Position numbers and translations under genes: made by a program. Below are positions 1 through 5,538 of a stretch of DNA of 7,383 nt, in pieces. Every line of letters begins with the position of its first letter. Position 1 is the stretch's first letter. The stretch lies in NCBI GenBank assembly GCA_030616465.1, contig JAUWXH010000090.1:1-7383 (forward strand). Direction: 5' to 3'. Source of the stretch: Planctomycetota bacterium (GTDB lineage Bacteria > Planctomycetota > Phycisphaerae > UBA1845 > Fen-1342). Under the pieces are notes generated by a model that was given only the letters and a program-made list of their open reading frames with translations, did no database searches and had not been told where the DNA came from.

Positions 1-820
1 GCATGATCTTGTCGCGGTTGGTGGTGACGGCCTGTCCCCAGTACACCTTGGCATCGCTGAGGTCGAGCACGATGCCACCAGGGTTGAGGTTGGCGCCAAC
101 CACGTAGATAGTCTCCACGTTTGAGCCGTCGAGGTTGGCCCGGCGAACCACATCCACCACGTAATCGGTCCAGTAGATCTTGCCGCCGGCGATGTCCAGC
201 GCGATGTCCGCGGGCTTGTCGATCTCCGTGACGACGGTTTCGATGTTCGACCCGTCCAGATTGGCGCGCAGGATCTCGCCCTCCGCGGAGGTAATCGAAG
301 TGCTCCAGTAGAGCTTGCCGTTGACGGCGTCCACCTCGAGCCCGCTGTGGAACGGCGTGGAGATCAGCGGAGCGGCGTTGGAGCCGTCGAGGTTTGCGCG
401 GCCGATCTGATCCAGGGTCTGGTCGCCCCAGTAGAGCTTGTCGATGGGTGGATGGAGCGCAATGGCCGCCGGGAAAGCCAGACCCTCGGTCACCAGATCC
501 TCGGGGCTGGTGCCGTCCAGGTTGGCCCGGCGGATTTTGTCGGTGTCCACATTGGTCCAGTAGAGCTTGCCGGCCGCTGGATCGACGGCCACGCCGCGTA
601 AGCCGCCGCCCGTGTCCACGAGCATTTGCAGCTCCGAACCGTCGGTGTAGACGCTTCGGATATAGCCGTCCGAGTAGGTGGGCTTGAAGATGTCGGCGAA
701 GTAGAGTGTTCCCTCCGCCGTGACCGGCACCGCCCCCAGCAAAGCCACCACCGCCAGCGTCGCGCTGGCCAACAGGCCTGCGGAAGCACGCCTTCTCAGC
801 TCAATACCGTGTGACTTCAT
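1..820 (-). CDS. Secreted YWTD-repeat (LDL-receptor class B) beta-propeller protein, C-terminus beyond the left edge
   Basis: The minus strand is open from an ATG at 818-820 to the window edge (273 codons, no stop). The start is set by an AGGAGG site ending 10 bases upstream. Residues 1-35 look like a Sec signal peptide: RRR at 9-11, a hydrophobic core about 15-31, and a likely cut after V-T-A at 33-35. The rest is a tandem repeat with Y-[WF]-x-x motifs at 40 (YFAD), 87 (YWTN), 130 (YWGD), 171 (YWST), 216 (YWTD) and 260 (YWGQ), spaced 41-47 residues. Most are followed by RANLDG[ST]. This is the LDL-receptor class B pattern, in which about six such repeats form one six-bladed propeller. The visible part therefore holds nearly one whole propeller, and other domains may follow. 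The role is unknown; an extracytoplasmic binding or scaffold protein is an inference. It is divergent from the mqnD-like gene. Confidence 0.87.
   Translation of the reverse strand, partial: MKSHGIELRRRASAGLLASATLAVVALLGAVPVTAEGTLYFADIFKPTYSDGYIRSVYTDGSELQMLVDTGGGLRGVAVDPAAGKLYWTNVDTDKIRRANLDGTSPEDLVTEGLAFPAAIALHPPIDKLYWGDQTLDQIGRANLDGSNAAPLISTPFHSGLEVDAVNGKLYWSTSITSAEGEILRANLDGSNIETVVTEIDKPADIALDIAGGKIYWTDYVVDVVRRANLDGSNVETIYVVGANLNPGGIVLDLSDAKVYWGQAVTTNRDKIM
125..532 (-). repeat. Tandem YWTD propeller repeats, with DNA-level similarity in the RANLDG segments
   Basis: Four segments encoding R-A-N-L-D-G recur at 125-145, 251-268, 383-400 and 512-532, about 117-132 bases apart. The copies at 125-145 and 512-532 are close to identical in DNA as well as protein. 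This shows the blades arose by internal duplication. These are coding repeats, not a mobile or CRISPR repeat. Confidence 0.8.
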
Positions 821-830
821 GGTCTTCTCT

Positions 831-836
831 CCTCCT
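831..836 (-). promoter_or_regulatory. Ribosome binding site of the YWTD-propeller gene
   Basis: The minus strand reads AGGAGG here, 10 bases before the ATG at 818-820. It is a near-perfect Shine-Dalgarno match and fixes the start of a gene whose end lies outside the window. Confidence 0.8.
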
Positions 837-1067
837 GGCTTGGAAGTTGACTCTCCGTGCCGCGACCCGCATTGGATGAGCCTGCTCCGGGATTCCCCGA
901 ATCGGCTCTGGTCGCGGCGAAACCACCTGATTCAGTCTTGAGAGTATCGAATTCGGACGCCCGATGGAACCTCGATTGGCGAAGAATCGAGCCCGTTTCG
1001 GGACGCCGCGACGGCTCAGCCGGCTTCCGACGCGTTTAACAGGCGATCGGATTTCACGGCGGTTGGC

Positions 1068-1096
1068 TTGTGCCGCCGCCGCCGCGCTGGCATAGT
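1068..1096 (+). promoter_or_regulatory. Weak sigma70-like promoter candidate for the mqnD-like gene
   Basis: TTGTGC at 1068-1073 and CATAGT at 1091-1096 are separated by 17 bases and match the consensus boxes at 3 and 4 of 6 positions. Transcription would start near 1103, leaving a leader of about 50 bases. The match is poor and could be chance. Confidence 0.2.
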
Positions 1097-1152
1097 CCTC
1101 TGCCTGCCCGCGGGCCGCGGTGGCCGCCGGCGGGTAGTCCCGGAAACTGACG

Positions 1153-1986
1153 ATGATTATCCGCTTGGCCCACAGTCCCGACCCGGACGACGCCTTCATG
1201 TTCTACGGGCTGGCATGTGGTGCGGTCGCTGCCGGCCCATACCAGTTCGAGCACATCCTGGAGGACATCCAGACGCTCAACGAGCGCGCCACGCGGGGGG
1301 AATACGAGGTCAGCGCCATCAGCATCCACGCCTACCCCTACGTGCGCGACAAGTACGCGCTCACGTCCTGCGGCAGCAGTATGGGCGACAACTACGGCCC
1401 GCTGGTCGTCACCCGCGAGCCGACGGAAGTCGAATGGCTCAAGGGGCGCACGATCGCCGTTCCCGGATTGATGACCACCGCGTACCTCACGCTGCAACTG
1501 CTGCTCGGCAAGGGCGCTTTCACACCGAAGGTTGTCATGTTCGACCAGATTCCGGCAGAAGTGGCGGCCGGGAAGGTGGATGCCGGGCTGCTGATTCACG
1601 AGGGGCAACTGACTTACGGCGCCCACGGGCTGAAGCTGGTGGTCGATCTCGGGAAGTGGTGGATGGAGCGGACGGGCCTGCCGTTGCCGCTGGGAGGCAA
1701 CGCGATTCGCCGGGACCTGGGTGAGGCCGCCTGCCGGGAGATCACCGGCATCATCCGCGCGAGCATCCGTTACGGTCTCGAGCATCGCGAGCAGGCCGTG
1801 CAATACGCGTTGCGGTACGGTCGTGGGCTGGACACGGCGTTGGCCGATCGGTTTGTCGGGATGTACGTCAACGAGTGGACGCTGGACTGCGGACCGCGCG
1901 GTCGCGAGGCGGTCCGCCGGCTGCTGTGCGAGGGAACCGCAGCCGGGCTGCTGCCGGATCCCGGCGAGATCGATTTCCTTGGTTGA
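1153..1986 (+). CDS. mqnD: 1,4-dihydroxy-6-naphthoate synthase (MqnD-like), futalosine menaquinone pathway
   Basis: The protein has 277 residues, the usual MqnD length. MqnD converts cyclic dehypoxanthinylfutalosine to 1,4-dihydroxy-6-naphthoate, the menaquinone head-group precursor, in the cytoplasm; its fold is that of periplasmic binding proteins. Matching features are the N-terminal H-S-P-D-P-D-D motif (7-13), E-D-I-Q-T-L-N (37-43), G-P-L-V-V (82-86), A-V-P-G-x-x-T-T-A-Y (102-111), A-G-L-L-I-H-E (144-150, with His149 at the position of the proposed catalytic His), and D-L-G-K-W-W-x-E-R-T-G-L-P-L-P-L-G (165-181). The N-terminal motif differs from the S-P-C-P-N-D-T I recall for characterised MqnD. 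A relative in the broad MqnA/MqnD family with shifted specificity is therefore possible, although the rest points to MqnD. The ATG at 1153 is the first start after an in-frame TAG at 1135-1137. Its ribosome binding site is weak. No other mqn genes are in view. Confidence 0.82.
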   Translation: MIIRLAHSPDPDDAFMFYGLACGAVAAGPYQFEHILEDIQTLNERATRGEYEVSAISIHAYPYVRDKYALTSCGSSMGDNYGPLVVTREPTEVEWLKGRTIAVPGLMTTAYLTLQLLLGKGAFTPKVVMFDQIPAEVAAGKVDAGLLIHEGQLTYGAHGLKLVVDLGKWWMERTGLPLPLGGNAIRRDLGEAACREITGIIRASIRYGLEHREQAVQYALRYGRGLDTALADRFVGMYVNEWTLDCGPRGREAVRRLLCEGTAAGLLPDPGEIDFLG

Positions 1987-2011
1987 GCAGCGCCGGCGGT
2001 ACCCCGCCCGC

Positions 2012-2039
2012 TCGAATCCCCTTGCGATTGCCCTATAAT
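2012..2039 (+). promoter_or_regulatory. Promoter with consensus -10 box for the MTAP-family gene
   Basis: A perfect TATAAT lies at 2034-2039, in the gap after the mqnD-like gene. The best -35 at suitable spacing is the weak TCGAAT (2012-2017, 16-base spacer). Transcription would start near 2046, giving a leader of about 47 bases before the ATG at 2093. A TATAAT in DNA this GC-rich is unlikely to be chance. It suggests the phosphorylase gene can be transcribed independently of mqnD. Confidence 0.6.
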
Positions 2040-2078
2040 CATCACCGGTGCGGTCATGCCGCATCACCGTTCTAATCG

Positions 2079-2084
2079 AAGGAG
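2079..2084 (+). promoter_or_regulatory. Ribosome binding site deciding the MTAP-family start
   Basis: AAGGAG lies 8 bases before the ATG at 2093. It decides between this ATG and an upstream in-frame GTG at 2048, which has no such site and would lie almost at the predicted transcription start. Confidence 0.8.
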
Positions 2085-2092
2085 ACCGACGG

Positions 2093-2971
2093 ATGCTAGG
2101 ACTGATCGGCGGGACGGGTCTGGGTGAAGCGCTGCTGGGCGAGATCCGCGGAGAGGAGCGTGCGGTTGAGACCCCCTTCGGGGTACCCAGCGGTCCGGTC
2201 CGCGTCGTTAAGTGGGAGGGGATCGAACTGGCGATTCTGGCCCGGCACGGCGACGGCCACGTGCTGCCTCCTTCTCAGGTTCCCTACCGCGCGAACATCT
2301 ATGCGCTCAAGTCACTGGGCGTCAAGCACGTCATCGCCAGCGGAGCGGTCGGCTCGCTCCGTGAAACGATCCGCCCGCGCGACCTGGTCATCGTGGATCA
2401 ACTGATCGACAAGACTCATCGGCGGCCGGCGACGTTTTTCGACATGGGCCTGGCGGTGCACGTGGAGATGGCCCAGCCGTACTGCCGGCATCTGCGCGAG
2501 TTGCTCCTGTCCGCCGCGTCCAAAGTTGATGCCGTCGTTCATCCCCAGGGGACGTACGTGTGCATGGAGGGGCCGGCATTCAGCACCGCCGCCGAGTCGC
2601 ACGTGCATCGCGCCTGGGGTGCCGACCTGATCGGCATGACCGCGCTGCCGGAGGCCAAGCTGGCCCGCGAGGCCGAGATGTGCTACGCGCTCATCGCCCT
2701 GGTGACCGATTTCGACTGCTGGAAACCGCACGAGCCGGGAGCGGACAAGCAGAAACTCATGGAGGAGATCATCAGCAACCTCAAGACGGCAACCGCCAAT
2801 GCGATCACGCTGATGCGCGCGGCCATCGAGGCCTTTGCCGGCCAGGCACCCCGCCGCTGCGAGTGCCAGGAGGCGCTCGCGCTGGCCATCTGGTCGGATC
2901 GTGCCAAGGTCACACCGGAGATCGTCAAGACTTACGGCCCGCTGCTGAGCAAGTACTTCAAGGAAGAGTAA
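2093..2971 (+). CDS. mtnP: S-methyl-5'-thioadenosine phosphorylase-family enzyme
   Basis: This 292-residue protein belongs to the trimeric purine nucleoside phosphorylase family, MTAP branch, which splits 5'-methylthioadenosine with phosphate into adenine and methylthioribose-1-phosphate for methionine and purine salvage. Visible motifs are the N-terminal phosphate loop G-G-T-G (6-9), R-H-G (51-53), A-S-G-A-V-G-S-L (82-89), C-M-E-G-P-A-F-S-T-A-A-E-S (157-169), W-G-A-D-x-I-G-M-T (175-183) and T-D-F-D-C-W (205-210). Asp206 and Asp208 match the pair that reads the 6-amino group of adenine in MTAP; 6-oxopurine enzymes carry Asn there. A C-x-C-x-x-A-L stretch near 256-262 is typical of bacterial members. 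One oddity is Ala at 166, where human MTAP, as I recall it, has Arg in its R-F-S-S-R-A-E-S segment. The neighbour is the mqnD-like gene, so action on the adenine-containing futalosine intermediate is conceivable but unproven. Confidence 0.86.
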   Translation: MLGLIGGTGLGEALLGEIRGEERAVETPFGVPSGPVRVVKWEGIELAILARHGDGHVLPPSQVPYRANIYALKSLGVKHVIASGAVGSLRETIRPRDLVIVDQLIDKTHRRPATFFDMGLAVHVEMAQPYCRHLRELLLSAASKVDAVVHPQGTYVCMEGPAFSTAAESHVHRAWGADLIGMTALPEAKLAREAEMCYALIALVTDFDCWKPHEPGADKQKLMEEIISNLKTATANAITLMRAAIEAFAGQAPRRCECQEALALAIWSDRAKVTPEIVKTYGPLLSKYFKEE

Positions 2972-2982
2972 ACTGGGCACCC

Positions 2983-3021
2983 GGCGGCCTGAAGCGGCGC
3001 GGACGCCGGTTTGCGGCCGCC
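2983..3021 (+). other. GC-rich inverted repeat in the gap between the MTAP-family gene and recJ
   Basis: GGCGGCC (2983-2989) pairs perfectly with GGCCGCC (3015-3021). Inside lies a second stem, CGGCG (2995-2999) with CGCCG (3004-3008), around a CGGA tetraloop. No T-run follows, so a standard intrinsic terminator is unlikely. The structure ends 2 bases before the annotated recJ ATG and would hamper initiation there. Chance pairing in GC-rich DNA is possible. Confidence 0.35.
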
Positions 3022-3023
3022 GA

Positions 3024-4802
3024 ATGCGGTTGGATCGGAAGAGGGAGGTTCTCATTTCGGACAGCGTCGCTCAACTTGAGCGGGAGTGGGTGGTGGCGGG
3101 TCCGCATCCCGACCGTGAGCGGCTCTCGCGTGAGGTGCGTGTCGCCCCGCTGGTCGCCCAGGTGCTGCTCAACCGCGGGGTGTACACAGCCGCGGACGTG
3201 CGGCAGTTCCTCGCCCCGGAGTTTCGCGCGCTGCTGCCGCCGGAGCGCTTGCCCAACGCCGTCGAGGCCGCCGGCCGTCTGGCCCAGGCCGCCGGGGCCG
3301 GTAAACACATCGTCATCTACGGTGACTACGACGTGGACGGCGTCACCGCTACGGCGATCCTCTGGCACGGGTTGAAGCTGCTCGGTGCGCACGTCGGCTT
3401 CTACGTCCCGAGCCGCTCCGACGAAGGCTACGGCGTCAACGGTGAGGCGCTGCAAAAGATCGCCGCCGACGGTGGCGACGTGGTGATTACCGTGGACTGT
3501 GGGATCACCGCGGCCGAAGAGGCCCGACTGGCCCGCCGCCTCGGGCTCGAGCTGATCATCACCGACCACCACGAACCGCGTGGGGAGCTGCCCGACGCTG
3601 ATCTGATTGTGCACCCGACGGCGTGCGGCGTCTCGCCGAACCCGCACCTGTCAGGGGCCGGCGTGGCCCTGAAGGTCGCCTGGGCCCTGGCACAGGCGGC
3701 CAGTGAAGCGGACCGCGTGACGCCGGCCTTCCGCGAATACCTGCTGGACGCCACCGCCTTTGCCGCCCTCGGGCTCGTGGCCGACGTCGTCCCGCTCACC
3801 GGCGAGAATCGCATCATTGCCTCGTACGGCCTGCGCCAGCTCTGCCACACGAAAAACCCCGGCCTGCAAGCCCTGCTCGACGTCTCCGGGCTGAGTGGCA
3901 AGGCCCGCTACGACGATTACGACGTCGGCTTCCGGCTGGCCCCACGCCTCAACGCCATCGGCCGCATGGGCCATGCCCGCTTGGCGGTCGAGCTCTTCAC
4001 GCGGGCCGACTCGGAACACGCCCGGCAGATCGCCGTCACACTCGACGGCCACAACCGCCAACGCCAGGAGGTCGAACGCGGCATCGTCAAGCAGGCCGAG
4101 CAGATGGTTATTGAGCATGGCTTCCACCGCGACAGTTGCCGTGGGATCGTTCTGGCCAGCAGCGCGTGGCACGCGGGCGTGATCGGCATCGCGGCCGCGC
4201 GCCTGGTGGACCGCTTCCATCGCCCCACGGTGTTGATCGCGTTGGAGGACGCGGTCGGCCAGGGCTCGGGCCGCAGCGTCAAGCACTTTCCCCTGCACGA
4301 GGTGCTGCGTAACTGCGAGCAGCACCTGATCAGCCATGGCGGGCACGCGATGGCAGCCGGGATTAAGATCCGCGCCGATCAGGTCGAGGCGTTCACCAAC
4401 GCCTTTTTGGCCGAAGCCGCCCAGCGCCTCACGCCGGCCGACCTGCGGCCCAAGCTTTACCTTGATGACGAGGTCGAGTTGGCCCAGCTCACGTCCGAGG
4501 TGGTCGAGTCGCTCCAGCGCATGGCGCCGTTCGGCGTGGACAATCCCCGCCCGCGCTTGGCGACGACCGAAGTAGAGCTGGCGGACACGCCGCGGGCGGT
4601 CGGCCGGACGGGAAGCCATCTTCAGTTCACCGCGCGTCAGGGACGCACGTACCGCAGAGCGATCGCCTTCGGCCGCGGCAAGTACGCCGCCGAGCTGGCG
4701 GACCACCACCGCCTGCGCCTGGCCTTCGAGCCGCTGATCAATGACTGGAACAACCAGCGCCGCGTCGAGCTCCGCGTGCTCGACTGGAAATGGGCGGACT
4801 GA
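3024..4802 (+). CDS. recJ: Single-stranded-DNA-specific 5'-3' exonuclease RecJ
   Basis: RecJ degrades single-stranded DNA 5' to 3' in recombinational repair, mismatch repair and stalled-fork processing, using metal ions held by the DHH domain. At 592 residues it is near the usual length, and every domain is present: an N-terminal W-x-x-x and L-x-R-G region (22-52), motif I D-Y-D-V-D-G (101-106), V-D-C-G (157-160), the signature D-H-H (181-183), V-A-D-V-V-P-L (252-258), P-R-L-N-A-x-G-R-M (307-315), the DHHA1 part with H-A-G-V-I-G-I (383-389) and G-G-H-A-M-A-A-G (439-446), and a C-terminal OB-like region from about 475 with P-F-G-x-x-N-P (502-508). No key residue is missing. The start is uncertain. 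The ATG at 3024 lacks a ribosome binding site, whereas GGGAGG at 3043-3048 points to an ATT at 3054; GTG codons at 3090 and 3093 are poorer. The gene follows the MTAP-family gene after 52 bases and may be co-transcribed with it. Confidence 0.96.
   Translation: MRLDRKREVLISDSVAQLEREWVVAGPHPDRERLSREVRVAPLVAQVLLNRGVYTAADVRQFLAPEFRALLPPERLPNAVEAAGRLAQAAGAGKHIVIYGDYDVDGVTATAILWHGLKLLGAHVGFYVPSRSDEGYGVNGEALQKIAADGGDVVITVDCGITAAEEARLARRLGLELIITDHHEPRGELPDADLIVHPTACGVSPNPHLSGAGVALKVAWALAQAASEADRVTPAFREYLLDATAFAALGLVADVVPLTGENRIIASYGLRQLCHTKNPGLQALLDVSGLSGKARYDDYDVGFRLAPRLNAIGRMGHARLAVELFTRADSEHARQIAVTLDGHNRQRQEVERGIVKQAEQMVIEHGFHRDSCRGIVLASSAWHAGVIGIAAARLVDRFHRPTVLIALEDAVGQGSGRSVKHFPLHEVLRNCEQHLISHGGHAMAAGIKIRADQVEAFTNAFLAEAAQRLTPADLRPKLYLDDEVELAQLTSEVVESLQRMAPFGVDNPRPRLATTEVELADTPRAVGRTGSHLQFTARQGRTYRRAIAFGRGKYAAELADHHRLRLAFEPLINDWNNQRRVELRVLDWKWAD
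3043..3048 (+). promoter_or_regulatory. Ribosome-binding-like site inside the annotated 5' end of recJ
   Basis: GGGAGG lies 19 codon-phase bases inside the ATG-initiated frame and 5 bases before an in-frame ATT (3054). No ATG, GTG or TTG in frame sits at the right distance. Either RecJ starts at a rare ATT codon, or the match is accidental and the ATG at 3024 is used with little Shine-Dalgarno help. Confidence 0.4.
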
Positions 4803-4910
4803 CCGCGCTCCCTGTGTTATGCCGGGCGCCTTGCCGCGCGTATCCAAACCAGTCCTCGCGCAGAGCATCGGGTTCTCGGATGCGACAATGGGCCTTCACG
4901 CGGGAGCACC

Positions 4911-4983
4911 GCGGCCAAGCTGACGCTTGAGCGCGGCACCCGGGGCGGCTTGGCCGCCCTTCCGGCCAAGTCCAACTGCCAAG
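4911..4983. promoter_or_regulatory. Cluster of GCCAAG/CTTGGC half-sites with competing inverted repeats
   Basis: GCCAAG occurs at 4914-4919, 4965-4970 and 4978-4983, and its complement CTTGGC at 4949-4954. The central copy forms two perfect inverted repeats that exclude each other: GCGGCCAAGC (4911-4920) with GCTTGGCCGC (4948-4957), and CTTGGCC (4949-4955) with GGCCAAG (4964-4970). The rightmost sites cover the expected -35 position and nearly touch the TATAAT at 4987, as an operator would. The function is inferred only. Confidence 0.4.
4943..4961 (+). terminator. Possible recJ terminator hairpin (no T-run)
   Basis: GGGCGGC (4943-4949) and GCCGCCC (4953-4959) form a perfect 7-bp GC stem around TTG, followed by only two T bases. 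It lies 140 bases after the recJ stop. The missing T-run makes intrinsic termination doubtful, and the same bases take part in the overlapping half-site repeats. Confidence 0.25.
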
Positions 4984-4986
4984 GGA

Positions 4987-4992
4987 TATAAT
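4987..4992 (+). promoter_or_regulatory. TATAAT -10 box of the zinc-ribbon gene
   Basis: A perfect TATAAT lies 39 bases before the ATG at 5032, with transcription expected near 4999. No recognisable -35 is found at 16-18 bases upstream. That position is instead occupied by a GCCAAG half-site (4965-4970), which suggests an activated or repressed promoter. Like the box at 2034, it stands out in GC-rich sequence. Confidence 0.55.
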
Positions 4993-5020
4993 CTGCTCCG
5001 TGCTGAGTCGACGCCCAGTT

Positions 5021-5025
5021 GGAGG
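5021..5025 (+). promoter_or_regulatory. Ribosome binding site deciding the zinc-ribbon start
   Basis: GGAGG lies 6 bases before the ATG at 5032. It rules out the in-frame ATG at 4927, which lies upstream of the -10 box and would add about 35 residues unlike the family. Confidence 0.8.
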
Positions 5026-5031
5026 AATGTC

Positions 5032-5538
5032 ATGCCGCGGTGTCCGGTTTGCAGAACGCAGATGGATCGGATTCGCTACGAGCGGGTGCCGGTGCACAAT
5101 TGCGGGTCGTGCGGGGGGCACTGGGTGGAGAAGCCGCGGCTGGATCTGATCCTCGCCCGGCGTGAGGTGCAGATGCCCGAGCCGGTCAAGCAGAAGATGA
5201 TGGAAATCGCCGAGGAGTCAAACACGACGCAGAAGCTCATCTGCCTGACCTGCGCCAAGGAGATGGTCAAGGAGCAGTTCAAGCACTGGGCCGAGATTCA
5301 GCTCGACCGCTGCCCAAAGTGCAACGGCATCTGGCTCGACCGCGGCGAGTTGGAGAAGTGCCAGATCTATTGGGAGTACGTGCAGGATCACCCGGAAGAA
5401 TGGGAAAACGCCGACCTGGCCGCCCGCAAGGCGCTGCTCGATGCCGAGTGGGCCAACCGGAAAGCGGAGCTTCGTGATTTCATTGAGAAAACCGAGGAAG
5501 CTCGGCGCTACGCCGGGATGTGGGTGATGTTCGGGTAG
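5032..5538 (+). CDS. Double zinc-ribbon (zf-TFIIB type) protein of unknown function
   Basis: The protein has 168 residues and no signal peptide or membrane segment, so it is probably cytoplasmic. It carries two treble-clef-like zinc ribbons of the zf-TFIIB family. The first is C4-P-x-C7 with C24-x-x-C27-G-G-x-W (knuckle residues W31 and E33). The second is C71-x-x-C74 with C94-P-K-C97-x-G-I-W-L-D-R-G-E-L (94-107). The C-P-x-C and C-x-x-C-x-G-x-W-x-D-x-x-E-L layout is the family hallmark, and all eight metal ligands are intact. After the second ribbon comes a charged, probably helical tail (about 108-160) rich in E, K, R and W. Family members are widespread and poorly understood; nucleic-acid or protein binding is a guess. 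It has its own promoter and faces the convergent sdhB. Confidence 0.88.
   Translation: MPRCPVCRTQMDRIRYERVPVHNCGSCGGHWVEKPRLDLILARREVQMPEPVKQKMMEIAEESNTTQKLICLTCAKEMVKEQFKHWAEIQLDRCPKCNGIWLDRGELEKCQIYWEYVQDHPEEWENADLAARKALLDAEWANRKAELRDFIEKTEEARRYAGMWVMFG

Larger units (their letters stand above)
821..1152. other. Divergent intergenic region with a small perfect inverted repeat
   Basis: These 332 bases separate the minus-strand propeller gene from the plus-strand mqnD-like gene. I see no convincing gene. A minus-strand frame spans 801-1199 but overlaps both neighbours and resembles nothing I know. At 971-991 there is a perfect inverted repeat, CTCGATT-N7-AATCGAG, roughly midway between the two genes; it could be an operator or a hairpin. 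An 8-bp palindrome CGAATTCG lies at 948-955, and GC-rich palindromes at 1106-1115 and 1124-1133. No strong -10/-35 pair is visible for the propeller gene. Confidence 0.5.

Noticed and set aside
125..532. Regularly spaced DNA repeats resembling a CRISPR array or satellite
   Set aside because: The repeats are in frame, encode the RANLDG segments of the YWTD blades, and vary in sequence and spacing as coding repeats do.
943..972. Minus-strand GATACT as a -10 box for the propeller gene
   Set aside because: Only 4 of 6 positions match and no -35-like element lies 15-19 bases upstream.
801..1199. Minus-strand open frame of 132 codons across the divergent gap
   Set aside because: It overlaps the starts of both flanking genes, is Ala/Arg-rich with no recognisable motif, and the true propeller start has a strong ribosome binding site inside it in another frame.
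1054..2067. Long minus-strand open frame of 337 codons opposite the mqnD-like gene
   Set aside because: It is antisense to a gene with clear family motifs, its translation shows no recognisable domain, and long antisense frames are expected at this GC content.
2048..2092. Upstream GTG start for the MTAP-family protein
   Set aside because: It would begin at about the predicted transcription start, lacks a ribosome binding site, and adds residues before the family's usual N-terminal G-G-T-G region, whereas ATG 2093 has AAGGAG at 8 bases.
2312..3055. Minus-strand open frame of 247 codons opposite the MTAP-family gene
   Set aside because: Antisense shadow in GC-rich DNA; the plus strand encodes a complete, motif-bearing enzyme.
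3651..4868. Minus-strand open frame of 405 codons opposite recJ
   Set aside because: It covers conserved RecJ motifs on the other strand, has no ribosome binding site I can see, and resembles no known protein.
4927..5031. Upstream ATG start for the zinc-ribbon protein
   Set aside because: It lies upstream of the TATAAT box, its added residues look like translated intergenic DNA, and ATG 5032 has GGAGG at 6 bases just before the first C-P-x-C.
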